Positions 19,872-29,030 of a stretch of 64,000 bases of DNA are shown here, piece by piece. Source of the DNA: Iodobacter fluviatilis. Lineage in GTDB: Bacteria; Pseudomonadota; Gammaproteobacteria; Burkholderiales; Chitinibacteraceae. The notes below the pieces were generated by a model. That model had not been told where the DNA came from. It worked only from the letters and a program-made list of their open reading frames with translations, and searched no databases. The stretch's first letter is position 1. The number at the start of each line of letters is the position of its first letter. The translations under genes and the position numbers were made by a program. The DNA is taken from assembly GCF_004194535.1 (NCBI RefSeq), contig NZ_CP025781.1, positions 1,364,001 to 1,428,000 on the forward strand. The letters run 5' to 3'.

Positions 19872-20578
19872 GCGGCACTCTGTATTTAATTCCCGTCCCC
19901 CTTGGCAGCGACAGCTTAGCCAGCGTCATCCCCGCAGATGTGCTGGCCACAGCGCAGCGCTTAACGCACTTTATTGTGGAAGCCCCCAAGACTGCGCGGG
20001 CCTTTTTAAAGGAATTTGGCACCCCGCATGAGCTGCGCAGCCTGTGGATGGAAGAGCTGAACGAGCACACCAAAGAAGACGCGTTGAGCGCGCTGCTAAA
20101 GCCGCTACTGGATGGCCACGATGTAGGCCTAATGAGCGAAGCGGGCTGCCCTGGCGTGGCCGACCCAGGCGCAAACCTGATTCGTTTAGCGCACCGTAAA
20201 GGCATTAAAGTTGCACCACTCGTTGGCCCTTCGTCTATTCTGCTGGCGCTGATGGGGGCGGGTGCTAATGGGCAAAAGTTTCGCTTTAATGGCTATATCC
20301 CAGCGCAAGACCCCGCACGCCTTGAAGCGATTCGTGCACTAGAAAACGATTCCTTCCGCAATAAACAAGCAGAGTTATTTATTGAAACGCCTTACCGCAA
20401 CGGCGCATTATTTGATGCACTCTTGCTAGGTTTAAAAGGCAGCACCCAGCTCACGGTGGCTTGTGATTTAACCACTACCAACGAATTTATCGTCAGCAAA
20501 ACTGCCGCAGACTGGAAAAGCGGCCCTAAACCCGACCTACACAAACGCCCGACAGTGTTTGTAATTTACGCTGCTTAA
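19868..20578 (+). CDS. SAM-dependent methyltransferase, tetrapyrrole-methylase fold (RsmI paralogue)
   Basis: A 236-aa protein of the same fold as RsmI, which 2'-O-methylates 16S rRNA C1402, but shorter and divergent. It has LYLIPVPLGSDSL at the N-terminus, the SAM-binding LMSEAGCPGVADPG and GPSSILLALM. The true rsmI is at 45.1 kb, so this is a second, uncharacterised member. It overlaps maf by 4 bp, a pairing also seen in other betaproteobacteria. The substrate cannot be read from sequence. Confidence 0.88.
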   Translation: MSGTLYLIPVPLGSDSLASVIPADVLATAQRLTHFIVEAPKTARAFLKEFGTPHELRSLWMEELNEHTKEDALSALLKPLLDGHDVGLMSEAGCPGVADPGANLIRLAHRKGIKVAPLVGPSSILLALMGAGANGQKFRFNGYIPAQDPARLEAIRALENDSFRNKQAELFIETPYRNGALFDALLLGLKGSTQLTVACDLTTTNEFIVSKTAADWKSGPKPDLHKRPTVFVIYAA

Positions 20579-20619
20579 ACAAAAACGGGGAGTAGGGAGT
20601 GGAAAATGGGGAGTAAAAT

Positions 20620-22008
20620 CTACTCCCTAATTCCTAGCCTCAGTAATTTATGCCCCTGTTTTTTAAATTCTTTCTGAATCAACTTAAATACATCTAATTC
20701 AAACTGACGTGGCTTGCTCATCAGGGAGGGTAGCTCGTCGATATGGTTGATGGCACCCAAATAGCACCATTGGTCAAACACCTGTAGCACTGGCGCCCAT
20801 TCAGGGCCTTCTGCCAGTGCAACGGCCCCCTTGTACGGCCACGTGGAAAAGCGATAGCGCTCCATCGCAGCAGAAAAACGAGCATTGTGGGTGATATCGC
20901 GGCCCACGCAAGCGCCACGGCAGCGGCTTTCTAAAAACGCCGAGCAAGGAGCCAAGGATTTTGGCTTTGGCTCCAAACCTAAAACCTGCCGACACAGGCC
21001 GTGCCCATCAATCATTTTATTCAGCACATTAGCGGCTTCGCGGCGCGAGCGGAATGGGCCAAATACTGGCTCTTCTCCTACCTCAGCCCACGGAATCCAG
21101 TAGGGCTGCAACACATCGTCTTTGGAAACTAAGCGCCACCCACCTAGTTCTTTAATACGCCGCTGTGGTGGGTTGTAACTTGGCTCTAGTTGAGCAACAA
21201 GGCTGGTTTCCAGCAATAAGGCACCTAGCTCACCCGCAGTTTCATGCCAAGCTAGGCGTTGAGTGCGCTTAGCCAGCTGCACTTCTTTAGGATTGCCATC
21301 GCTAAAATGAGCCAACACACGTTTGCGGATATTGTGGTTTTTGCCAATATAAAGAGCCACATCGTCCGAGCCGTAAAAAATATAAACGCCGGATGATTCA
21401 GGCAGCTCGTCAATCTGCGCGGGGTCTAGCGCAGGAGGCAAAGCGGGCTGACGTAATAAATCAGCAATGGCTTGATGTAGCACGTCCGCGCCATGGTCTT
21501 TGAGTGCCACGTCTAAAAACTGCTGCAATAACTCTGCATCGGTTAAAGCGCGATGCCGACCGCCGCTGAAGGTCAGCCCATAACGGGCAATCAACGCGTC
21601 TAAGCTATGTTTGTGCTCGTTTGGATACAGCTTACGAGAGAGCTTTACCGTACACAGCACTTGCGCCTGTAAACGCATATCAAGGCGTTTAAATTCTTGT
21701 TTTAAAAAACCATAATCAAAACGCGCGTTATGCGCAACAAACACCCGCCCCTGCAGCAGATCTAACACTTCAGTTGCGATCTCAGCAAACAGCGGCGCAT
21801 CAGCCACCATCTCATTACTGATACCGGTTAATTCTTGAATAAACTCAGGGATTACTTGCTCAGGATTAACTAAGCGCGACCAGCTGCGGCTGCCCTGCTC
21901 ATCAATCTGCACAATGCCCACTTCAGTGATGCGATCACGCTGAGGATTCGCACCCGTGGTTTCCAGATCAACCAGCACAAGGGGGAAGGAAAAATAGGGA
22001 TTGTTCAT
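20620..22008 (-). CDS. DEDDh 3'-5' exonuclease fused to GIY-YIG nuclease
   Basis: A 462-aa two-nuclease protein. Residues about 10-170 form a DnaQ/epsilon-like exonuclease with motif I DLETTGA, motif II HNARFDYGFL and motif III HRALTDA. Residues about 205-290 form a UvrC-type GIY-YIG endonuclease (SGVYIFYG, LYIGKNHNIRKRV). The tail has a conserved Cys set (LCRQVLG, SRCRGACVG). It is related to Cho-type repair nucleases and is probably involved in nucleotide-excision repair. ATG 22008 is used; the longer TTG frame is rejected. Confidence 0.88.
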   Translation of the reverse strand: MNNPYFSFPLVLVDLETTGANPQRDRITEVGIVQIDEQGSRSWSRLVNPEQVIPEFIQELTGISNEMVADAPLFAEIATEVLDLLQGRVFVAHNARFDYGFLKQEFKRLDMRLQAQVLCTVKLSRKLYPNEHKHSLDALIARYGLTFSGGRHRALTDAELLQQFLDVALKDHGADVLHQAIADLLRQPALPPALDPAQIDELPESSGVYIFYGSDDVALYIGKNHNIRKRVLAHFSDGNPKEVQLAKRTQRLAWHETAGELGALLLETSLVAQLEPSYNPPQRRIKELGGWRLVSKDDVLQPYWIPWAEVGEEPVFGPFRSRREAANVLNKMIDGHGLCRQVLGLEPKPKSLAPCSAFLESRCRGACVGRDITHNARFSAAMERYRFSTWPYKGAVALAEGPEWAPVLQVFDQWCYLGAINHIDELPSLMSKPRQFELDVFKLIQKEFKKQGHKLLRLGIRE

Positions 22009-22118
22009 ATCAAAAACCAAAGGCTACAAAAACCTGTCGACACAGAAAAAAAAGAAAGCACGGCGCTCACTGAAAGGCGCTGAGCTAAGAAAAACCCAAT
22101 GTCTACGTTTCGTTTTTC

Positions 22119-22145
22119 CTCTGTGCGCTCTGTGCGCTCTGTGCC
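22119..22145. repeat. Triple 9-bp tandem repeat
   Basis: CTCTGTGCG occurs three times in tandem (the last unit ends in C) in the 180-bp gap between the exonuclease and RlmK-like genes. Similar sequence continues imperfectly (ttttctgtgcc). Its function is unknown. Confidence 0.8.
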
Positions 22146-22188
22146 CTTCGTGTTTTCTGTGCCTACAGAATTTTTTACGGCTGAAGCC

Positions 22189-23130
22189 TTAGGGCTTCAC
22201 AAATCTAAAACACTGATGAATTTTACGGTTTCTAAAGTCTTCTGGCACAGATTCATTGGATACGTCAGTACACATCGGCTTAAGCCAATCATCCAAAGTA
22301 AAGGTGCGTAGATTATTAGAGAAATACAGCACGCCGCCCGGCTTTAATAAGCCCAGCACGCTTTCTAGCAACCATGAATGATCACGCTGGATATCCAGAA
22401 TGCCGTTCATTTTTTTGGAATTAGAAAACGATGGCGGGTCCATCACGATCAGATCATAACGGGTAGTTTCGCTTAAGGCATCCGACAAAAACTCAAACAC
22501 ATCGGCACGCACGCGCTGATGGCGGGCGGGGTCCATACCGTTTAAAGCGAAGTTACGCTCTGCCCACTCTAAATAGGTATTAGACATATCCACGGTCGTG
22601 GTATGGGTGGCTCCACCGGCTGCGGCGTAAACACTAAATGAGCCTGTATAGCTAAATAGATTCAAAAACCGCTTACCCTTGGCTTCTTCCATCACACGTT
22701 TACGTGTGTTACGGTGATCCAAAAATAAGCCTGTATCAAGATACGCACCTAAATTCACCCAGAATTTAAGCCCACTTTCTTCGATCACAAAGTCTTCAGA
22801 CAGCTCACCTTCCAGCTTTTCATACTGCTGCAAGCCTTTTTGCCGCTGGCGCAACTTCAGCACCACGCTGGTTTCTGTAATATTAAACACGCTTGCGCAG
22901 GCATTGCGGATGTCTTCCAGCCATGCGGCATGGTCTTCATCACTTTCCATCCAGCCAGTGGCCACTTCTTGCAAGTGAATACGGCCTTCGTAAAAATCAA
23001 CAATGACAGGAAACTCGGGTACATCTTTATCGTACACACGGTAGCAAGTAATTCCCTGCCGACGGGCCCACTTACCCCAGTGTTTTACATTTTTGGCAAG
23101 GCGGTTACGAAAGCTAGCGATATCAGCCAT
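22189..23130 (-). CDS. RlmK-like 23S rRNA methyltransferase (stand-alone)
   Basis: A 313-aa class I SAM methyltransferase resembling the C-terminal half of E. coli RlmKL, which makes m7G2069 in 23S rRNA. It has CYRVYDKDVPEFPV, VLKLRQRQKG, LWVNLG-type YLDTGLFLDHR, the SAM motif FLNLFSYTGSFSVYAA, TTTVDMSNTYLEWAERN and the catalytic DPPSFSNSKK. The RlmL half (THUMP plus N6 methyltransferase) is absent here, so the two activities are probably on separate genes in this organism. Confidence 0.88.
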   Translation of the reverse strand: MADIASFRNRLAKNVKHWGKWARRQGITCYRVYDKDVPEFPVIVDFYEGRIHLQEVATGWMESDEDHAAWLEDIRNACASVFNITETSVVLKLRQRQKGLQQYEKLEGELSEDFVIEESGLKFWVNLGAYLDTGLFLDHRNTRKRVMEEAKGKRFLNLFSYTGSFSVYAAAGGATHTTTVDMSNTYLEWAERNFALNGMDPARHQRVRADVFEFLSDALSETTRYDLIVMDPPSFSNSKKMNGILDIQRDHSWLLESVLGLLKPGGVLYFSNNLRTFTLDDWLKPMCTDVSNESVPEDFRNRKIHQCFRFVKP

Positions 23131-23242
23131 TTTTTAAAATCTTGAGCACATAAAAGCAGAAGTGTAACACCTTGCAAGGCGGGCACCGATTTTGTGCCCC
23201 CTACTCTCTGCAACTGAAAAATTATCAGCCGCTTAAGTAGCT

Positions 23243-23743
23243 TCAGCCCTGCATCTGCGCTCTTAGAGCCACAAAGCGATTAAACACCGGCTCTGGCACG
23301 TATTGCTGCACCACGCCCTGCCAACCCGCAGGGCCAACCAAGCCCTTCACCATGGTGGAGCTGACTTCGGCTATTTCACGCGGAGGCATTAAAAATACCG
23401 TATCAATATGTGGGGCCAAATCAGCATTTACATAACGCATTTTGCGCTCAAATTCATAATCAGCCGCTTCGCGAATACCTCGCAAAATAAAATGCGCACC
23501 TTGTTCACGAGCGTAATTTACTAAAAATGAATTTTCAAATGATTCCACCCGTAAAGAAGGTAAATGGGCAGTGGTTTCTCTCAGCATAGCCAAACGCTCA
23601 GCCAAACTAAATGTGTAAGATTTATCTGGATTATCGCCAATTGCGACAATCATTTCGTCAAAAATCCTTACACCATGTTCAATCATCCATAGATGACCAT
23701 TGGTGACTGGATCAAAACTACCTGCATATACCCCTCTACGCAT
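23243..23743 (-). CDS. coaD: Phosphopantetheine adenylyltransferase
   Basis: Penultimate step of CoA synthesis: 4'-phosphopantetheine plus ATP to dephospho-CoA. The 166-aa product shows the nucleotidyltransferase motif [10 protein letters not shown] (8-17), [14 protein letters not shown] and the late VSSTMVKGL. Its start is ATG with no strong ribosome site. It lies 112 bp upstream of the RlmK-like gene on the same strand. Confidence 0.97.
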   Translation of the reverse strand: MRRGVYAGSFDPVTNGHLWMIEHGVRIFDEMIVAIGDNPDKSYTFSLAERLAMLRETTAHLPSLRVESFENSFLVNYAREQGAHFILRGIREAADYEFERKMRYVNADLAPHIDTVFLMPPREIAEVSSTMVKGLVGPAGWQGVVQQYVPEPVFNRFVALRAQMQG

Positions 23744-23848
23744 GGGTATGACTTCCTATATTAAAAGTTTGTGCCACTATAACACCGACAAACAATAAAC
23801 TAATATCTACTCGCAGTTATAACCCAATAAAAATAGGGAGCGACGTCA

Positions 23849-24488
23849 TGATAAAAGCCATGCTTTGCATTAGTCTGCTAATTGCACCATTGTGTCAGGC
23901 TTAAATTGCAATTGGTCAATCTGTTCCCACTACCGGCGTTGATACTGAGACGGGGAAGGCATTAGCACTTGGCGCAACACTTTATTTCTCTAGAGTAAAT
24001 GCTAACGGCGGAATGAACGTTGAGGCAATTAATCATCAGATCAGGGATGATGGCAATCATACGAAACGTACTATTGCTAATAATCAAGAGCTAATCGATA
24101 AGCAAAATGCAATTGCACTTGTGTCATTTTATGGCACAAACAATACTTCGGAACTCATCAAATCTAAAACATTAGAAAGAGTCAATATAGCCTTAATTGG
24201 GGTGCATTCGAGTGCCGATATTATTCGCAATCACCCTTATATCTTTCATACCCATGCTAGGTTCTGTTGACGTTTCATTCGCGGCTGCATTGGCTGCAGT
24301 TTTAGGGCCAGAATCACCGTTGAAGCGATCAGGCGATCAGGAAAAAACCCTAGCCGTAGCGGCGTTTACAATGCGCTTAATAGCTTAAAGAGTTATGACT
24401 TAGGCGAGTTTAATTTAGACTTTAACGATAAAAATGCCAAGGCTCTAATTATGTAGAGCTAACAATGATCTACGGAATGGCAGTTTGA
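23849..24488 (+). pseudogene. Periplasmic binding protein (LivK/Peripla_BP_6 type), decayed
   Basis: The start is intact (signal peptide MIKAMLCISLLIAPLCQA), but a TAA stop follows at about 23903. In the same frame come IAIGQSVPTTGVDTETGKAL, RDDGNHTKRT and ALIGVHSSADIIRNHPYIFH, typical of branched-chain amino-acid or amide binding proteins. At 24257 this breaks off. The C-terminus resumes at about 24304 (RITVEAIRRSGKNPSRSGVY, LNSLKSYDLGEFNLDF) and, after a frameshift, ends YVELTMIYGMAV-stop at 24488. The middle half is deleted at an IS5-like end. Confidence 0.88.
24257..24282. mobile_element. IS5-like terminus at a deletion junction
   Basis: The 26 bp from CTAG through GTTCTGTTGACGTTTC to ATTCGC match 35587-35612 with a single mismatch. 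There the same sequence is the left end of a miniature element flanked by CTAG. Here the right end is missing and the sequence abuts the binding-protein C-terminal fragment. Confidence 0.65.
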
Positions 24489-24500
24489 GCCGTTAATAGC

Positions 24501-24528
24501 AAAGGGGCATGGTTTCCCACGCCCCTTT
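24501..24528. terminator. Hairpin terminator downstream of pyk
   Basis: AAAGGGGC-a-TGG, loop tttc, CCA-c-GCCCCTTT: a long stem with one mismatch and flanking A/T runs. It can end transcripts from the minus-strand pyk. Confidence 0.6.
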
Positions 24529-24548
24529 ATGCATTCTTTAACGGTATT

Positions 24549-24568
24549 AAGCACGGCATGCCGTGCTT
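24549..24568. repeat. Palindrome AAGCACGGCATGCCGTGCTT
   Basis: A perfect 20-bp palindrome 7 bp after the pyk stop. Its 16-bp core GCACGGCATGCCGTGC recurs after nadE at 34515-34530. Confidence 0.8.
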
Positions 24569-24574
24569 CTACAA

Positions 24575-26005
24575 TTAAGTGCGTGGCTTCTCTACCGCGA
24601 TAATTTGCAAGGTATTTGCACCTAAACCCGCTTGCGAACCCCAAGTCATAGCAAAACTATCACCAACATTGACACGCTCGTCACGCACCAAAGCCATTTT
24701 TACGTGGGCAATTTGTGCATCGCGCTCATTACCAACCGATTCTGGCATCAGCATCGGCTGAACATGACGATACAACGCCAGCTTGCGGTAAGTTGCAACA
24801 TTTTGTGTCACCGCCATAATAGGTACGGCGCTGATATAGCGTGACAGCCATAGCACTGAAGTACCCGAATCAGTCAGCGCCACAATGGCACGCATCGGCA
24901 AATGACTAGCCGCATATACTGCCGCCATAGAGATCGCTTGATCGATGCGCTCTACGCCTTCGGCGGTAATAAAATCATTATCGCTTTGCATATCAGCGTG
25001 TTTTTCTACTTCTTGGCAAACGCGCAACATCGCTTCTACTGCTTCTACTGGGTACTTACCCGCAGCGGATTCAGCCGACAGCATCACCGCATCAGTACCA
25101 TCCAATACCGCATTAGCAACATCAGACACTTCAGCGCGAGTTGGCACTGGGCTGCTGATCATTGATTCCATCATTTGTGTTGCGGTGATGGATAGCTTAC
25201 GCATATGGCGGGCCATTTTGATCATGCGTTTTTGTAAGGCAGGTACAGCAGCATCGCCCACTTCAACCGCCAAATCGCCACGCGCCACCATAATGCCGTC
25301 AGAAGCTTCTAAGATTTCTTCTAGATTGGTAATGGCTTCAGTACGCTCAATCTTAGCAATCAAGCCCGCTTGGCTACCTGCAGCCAATAGCAAAGTGCGC
25401 GCCAAATGCATATCGCTGCCACTTTTTGGGAAAGACACCGCCACATAATCAGCCTGCAATGCAGCAGCTGTTTTAATGTCGGCCATATCTTTATCAGTCA
25501 GCGCTGGGGCCGTTAAGCCACCCCCTTGACGATTGATCCCCTTATTATTAGATAAGGTACCGCCCACCAAAACATTGGTTAATACTTTAACGCCCGTTAC
25601 CGAGATGACTTCCAACTTAATCTTGCCGTCATCCAGTAATAAAATATCGCCAGGCTCTACATCATTTGGCAATTCTTTATAATCGAGGCCAACATAATCC
25701 TGATTACCCAGCTCACAAGCCGCATCCAGAGTAAACGCTGCGCCTTTTTCCAGCTCAATTTTGTTGTGCTCAAACTTACCAACGCGAATCTTTGGGCCTT
25801 GCAAATCAGCAAGAACCGCCACAGATTGGCCAAGGCGCTCTGCAATAGAGCGAACCAAATTAGCACGGTCCGTATGGTCTTGCGCAGTGCCGTGGGAGAA
25901 ATTCAGGCGAACCATATTTACCCCAGCCACAATCAGCCTTTCCAAAACCTTAGGGTCATTGGAAGCTGGGCCGAGCGTTGCAACAATCTTTGTGCCTCTA
26001 ATCAT
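24575..26005 (-). CDS. pyk: Pyruvate kinase
   Basis: Glycolytic enzyme converting PEP and ADP to pyruvate and ATP. The 476-aa protein has TKIVATLGPASND at the N-terminus, the substrate region VRLNFSHG, the active-site block GLIAKIERTEAI with GIMVARGDLAVEVG, and the TQMMESM and DAVMLSAESAAGKYP motifs. ATG 26005 is chosen for its CAGGAG ribosome site. An A- or F-type assignment is not safe from reading alone. Confidence 0.96.
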   Translation of the reverse strand: MIRGTKIVATLGPASNDPKVLERLIVAGVNMVRLNFSHGTAQDHTDRANLVRSIAERLGQSVAVLADLQGPKIRVGKFEHNKIELEKGAAFTLDAACELGNQDYVGLDYKELPNDVEPGDILLLDDGKIKLEVISVTGVKVLTNVLVGGTLSNNKGINRQGGGLTAPALTDKDMADIKTAAALQADYVAVSFPKSGSDMHLARTLLLAAGSQAGLIAKIERTEAITNLEEILEASDGIMVARGDLAVEVGDAAVPALQKRMIKMARHMRKLSITATQMMESMISSPVPTRAEVSDVANAVLDGTDAVMLSAESAAGKYPVEAVEAMLRVCQEVEKHADMQSDNDFITAEGVERIDQAISMAAVYAASHLPMRAIVALTDSGTSVLWLSRYISAVPIMAVTQNVATYRKLALYRHVQPMLMPESVGNERDAQIAHVKMALVRDERVNVGDSFAMTWGSQAGLGANTLQIIAVEKPRT

Positions 26006-26178
26006 TAGGTAATACTCCTGAATAAGGGAAATCTGCACATCAAGGAAAACATCAAATATCGGGCGCTTGCCCGTATTGCTTTCTTATTTCTTGGTTTTGA
26101 TCGCGATCATACCTACAAAACACTTACCCTGCCCAAGCACATATTCCTGCTTGAGCCTATTGTGGTAATCCCCGTCGA

Positions 26179-26250
26179 TTACGCGGCTAAATCTAAATAA
26201 CGAAAGGCGCGTTTGTTATGCCAGTAAGCATGAGCATACGCCATCTCCAT
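26179..26250 (-). CDS. Possible very small ORF downstream of rep
   Basis: A 23-codon frame (MEMAYAHAYWHNKRAFRYLD, then LAA-stop) that could extend to a TTG at 26268. It lies in the 280-bp gap between rep and pyk. It may be a remnant C-terminus of a lost gene. I do not recognise it, and no ribosome site is evident. Confidence 0.2.
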   Translation of the reverse strand: MEMAYAHAYWHNKRAFRYLDLAA

Positions 26251-26285
26251 CAGGGTATTTAGATCCAAATCAGCAAGTCTGTAGT

Positions 26286-28283
26286 CTATTTACCAATCCG
26301 CGCCATTAACTCGGCATTCTTCGCCTTGCGCTCTTCTTTCGTCATGGCGGGCTTGGGCTTATCACCTGCCAAACGCCCGCTAATCGTAATATCATCAGGT
26401 GGCAGCTCTTTTAAAAAGCGGCTTGGCTCGGTAATTTGCCATTCACCGGCACGGCGGCGTTTGCCGCAATAGCTAATTGTTAAGCTGCGCTGAGCACGAG
26501 TAATGCCCACATACATCAGCCGCCGCTCTTCTTCTACCATATTGGTCTCAATGGAGTTTTGGTGCGGCAGGATGTTTTCTTCGCAGCCAATCAAAAACAC
26601 ATGTGGGTATTCCAACCCTTTAGACGCATGCAGAGTGGATAGTTTCACCGCATCTACTTCTTCTTCATCGCGGCCTTCTAACATAGTGATCAGCGCAATG
26701 GTTTGCACGATATCAATCAAGCTTTTATCGTCTTCCACGCCTTTTTTGGCAATCCACGCCACTAAATCTTGTACGTTTTTCCATTTGGCCTCGGCAGGCC
26801 GTGGGTCGTCATTTTCGTAGAGCCATGTTTCAAAATCGATAGCAAGCAGCAGCTCATTCAATAACTGCCCTGCTGGCTCTACTGGGGCGCGATCTTGCAT
26901 ACGGTTGATAAATTCTGCAAATAGCCTGAGGGGCTCGTACTGAGTGCTCTGCACCTGATGAATAAAGCCTTCTTCAAACACCGCCGCAAACAGCGATACA
27001 TTACGATTGGCGGCATAAGTGCCCAGCTTTTCTAGGGTGACATTACCCACGCCGCGCTTAGGAGTAGTGACGGCACGGATAAACGCGGGATCGTCATCTT
27101 CATTGGCAATCAAGCGCAAATAGGCCAGCACGTCTTTGATCTCGGCCTTATCGTAAAATGATTGCCCGCCCGAAATCACATAGGGAATACGGCGGCCCCA
27201 GAGCTGCTGTTCAATAATTCGTGCCTGATGATTACCCCGATATAAAATGGCGTAATTAGAATATTTGCCATTATTTAAAAAGCGGCTCGATTCTAGGTGA
27301 TCCAACACCATGGCCGCTTCTTCTTCCTCGGTCTTGGTTTCAATCACCATGATCGGATCGCCAATCCCCAGATCAGACCAGAGTTTTTTCTCAAATAATT
27401 TTGGGTTATTGCCAATCACCGCATTGGCGCAGCGCAAAATCCGCGCCATCGAGCGATAGTTTTGCTCCAGCTTAATGACCTGCAGCTTAGGAAAGTCTTC
27501 CTGCAACAGCCGTAAGTTATCCACATTGGCACCACGCCAAGCGTAAATAGACTGGTCATCATCGCCAACGGCGGTGAACAGACCGGTTACGCCACTTAAA
27601 AGCTTAACCAACTGGTATTGGGTGGTATTGGTGTCTTGATATTCATCGACCAGCAAATAGCGCAGGCGGTTTTGCCATTTTTCTAAGACTTCTGGATGCG
27701 CTTCAAATAAATCCACCGGCAGGCGAATCAGATCGTCAAAATCTAGCGCTTGATAAGCAAACAGCGTGTCTTGATAAGAGCGGTAAAGCTTAGCCAGCTG
27801 CAGCTCACCTTCAGACTCCGCCATATTTTGCGCCTTATCGGGCGAGATACGATCGTTTTTCAGCATAGAAATCTGGCTCATGCTGCTACGGATCAGCTGC
27901 TTATCTGTGGTGGTGAGTTGATCGGCAATAATCTTGGCTACGTCTGCCGAATCTAGGATAGAAAACTTGGGCTTATAACCTAAATGCCGTGCCTCTTCAC
28001 GCAGCATTTTTAACCCTAGCGAGTGGAAGGTCGATACCGTCAACCCTTTCAACATGGCTTTGGGTAAGAGCGCCCCCACCCGCTCCTCCATCTCGCGTGC
28101 GGCCTTATTGGTAAAGGTAATCGCGGCGATGTTTTTGGCATCCATGCCCGCCGTCTCAATTAAATACGCAATCTTCTGCGTAATCACCCGCGTTTTACCC
28201 GAGCCAGCACCCGCCAAAACCAGGCAAGGGCCGCCAAGATAAACCACAGCTTCGCGTTGCGGGGTATTTAAGAGATGCAGCAT
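26286..28283 (-). CDS. rep: ATP-dependent DNA helicase Rep
   Basis: A 665-aa superfamily 1A 3'-5' helicase that clears protein blocks ahead of the replisome. It has Walker A GAGSGKT (25-31), motif Ia ITFTNKAAREM, motif II LLVDEYQDTN, motif III GDDDQSIYAWRGA, motif IV EQNYRS, motif V LSTLHASKGLEYPHVFLIG and motif VI RRLMYVGITRAQ. Length and N-terminus (LNTPQREAV) fit Rep better than UvrD, which is about 720 aa. The start codon is the first ATG. Confidence 0.94.
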   Translation of the reverse strand: MLHLLNTPQREAVVYLGGPCLVLAGAGSGKTRVITQKIAYLIETAGMDAKNIAAITFTNKAAREMEERVGALLPKAMLKGLTVSTFHSLGLKMLREEARHLGYKPKFSILDSADVAKIIADQLTTTDKQLIRSSMSQISMLKNDRISPDKAQNMAESEGELQLAKLYRSYQDTLFAYQALDFDDLIRLPVDLFEAHPEVLEKWQNRLRYLLVDEYQDTNTTQYQLVKLLSGVTGLFTAVGDDDQSIYAWRGANVDNLRLLQEDFPKLQVIKLEQNYRSMARILRCANAVIGNNPKLFEKKLWSDLGIGDPIMVIETKTEEEEAAMVLDHLESSRFLNNGKYSNYAILYRGNHQARIIEQQLWGRRIPYVISGGQSFYDKAEIKDVLAYLRLIANEDDDPAFIRAVTTPKRGVGNVTLEKLGTYAANRNVSLFAAVFEEGFIHQVQSTQYEPLRLFAEFINRMQDRAPVEPAGQLLNELLLAIDFETWLYENDDPRPAEAKWKNVQDLVAWIAKKGVEDDKSLIDIVQTIALITMLEGRDEEEVDAVKLSTLHASKGLEYPHVFLIGCEENILPHQNSIETNMVEEERRLMYVGITRAQRSLTISYCGKRRRAGEWQITEPSRFLKELPPDDITISGRLAGDKPKPAMTKEERKAKNAELMARIGK

Positions 28284-28323
28284 GAGAAAGACCTAGGAAG
28301 TAAAACAGCGGCCGGATTTTACC

Positions 28324-28368
28324 ACGGACGAGGCCGCCGCTGATCGGTAGGGGGATTGCCTCGTCCGT
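28324..28368. other. Hairpin with 11-bp perfect stem
   Basis: ACGGACGAGGC (28324-28334) and GCCTCGTCCGT (28358-28368) around a 23-nt loop, 40 bp before the rep start. It could be a leader structure of rep. There is no T-run. Confidence 0.45.
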
Positions 28369-28521
28369 TTGAGATATCAAATCAAAGCAACATCATTCAT
28401 TTAAGAGCCTTTGGCCCCTTGATTTAGCTGCGCTCCTCCCGCTAAAACTCAACATTTTTTCTGTCGAACCCCATGCTCTCCGTGGTTCAAAATTTGGGGT
28501 TTAGCTGCATAACATCATAGC

Positions 28522-29004
28522 TTAAAATAAGCGCGCCAAAGCTTGGCACAACTGAGCCAGATATCGGGCGTCAATCTCATCAAAAGTGGCCAATTCGGCG
28601 GAATCAACATCCAGCACAGCCAGCACCACACCCTCACTATTTATCAGTGGTAATACAATTTCTGAGCGAGCCAACGATGAGCAGGCGATATGTCCAGCAA
28701 AGGCATCCACATCCGGCACCACTAACGTTGTGGCCTGTTGCCACGCGCTACCACACACACCGCGCCCTTTTTGAATGCGGGTGCAGGCAATCGGCCCTTG
28801 AAACGGCCCCAGCACCAATTCATTATTTTTTACAATATAAAAGCCCGTCCACAGCCAGCCAAAAGTGTGGTGTATCGCGGCGCAGGCATTGGCCATTGCC
28901 GCGATTAAATCCCTTTCGCCCTCAATCAAAGCTAAAGCTTGCGGAATCAGATTTTGATACAGCTCTTCTTTGCTATTGCCCTGAATACTTAAGTTTTCTG
29001 CCAT
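28522..29004 (-). CDS. msrC: Free methionine-(R)-sulfoxide reductase (GAF-type)
   Basis: Reduces free Met-R-sulfoxide and so repairs oxidative damage. This 160-aa single GAF domain has the three redox Cys of the family at 74, 84 and 108 (PIACTRI, GVCGSAW, HIACSS), matching the spacing of the E. coli enzyme. GHIACSSLARSEIVLPL and LDVDSAE are further hallmarks. Downstream of the scramblase-like gene on the same strand with a 26-bp gap, so probably co-transcribed. Confidence 0.93.
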   Translation of the reverse strand: MAENLSIQGNSKEELYQNLIPQALALIEGERDLIAAMANACAAIHHTFGWLWTGFYIVKNNELVLGPFQGPIACTRIQKGRGVCGSAWQQATTLVVPDVDAFAGHIACSSLARSEIVLPLINSEGVVLAVLDVDSAELATFDEIDARYLAQLCQALARLF

Positions 29005-29030
29005 TTTTATTCCACATAAATAAAGAATTA

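Noticed and set aside
22119-22145. Short tandem repeat as a CRISPR array
   Set aside because: Nine-base units with no spacers and no cas genes.
26039-26285. Regulatory RNA between rep and pyk
   Set aside because: No stable conserved fold or promoter is visible; only a tiny frame of doubtful value was recorded.
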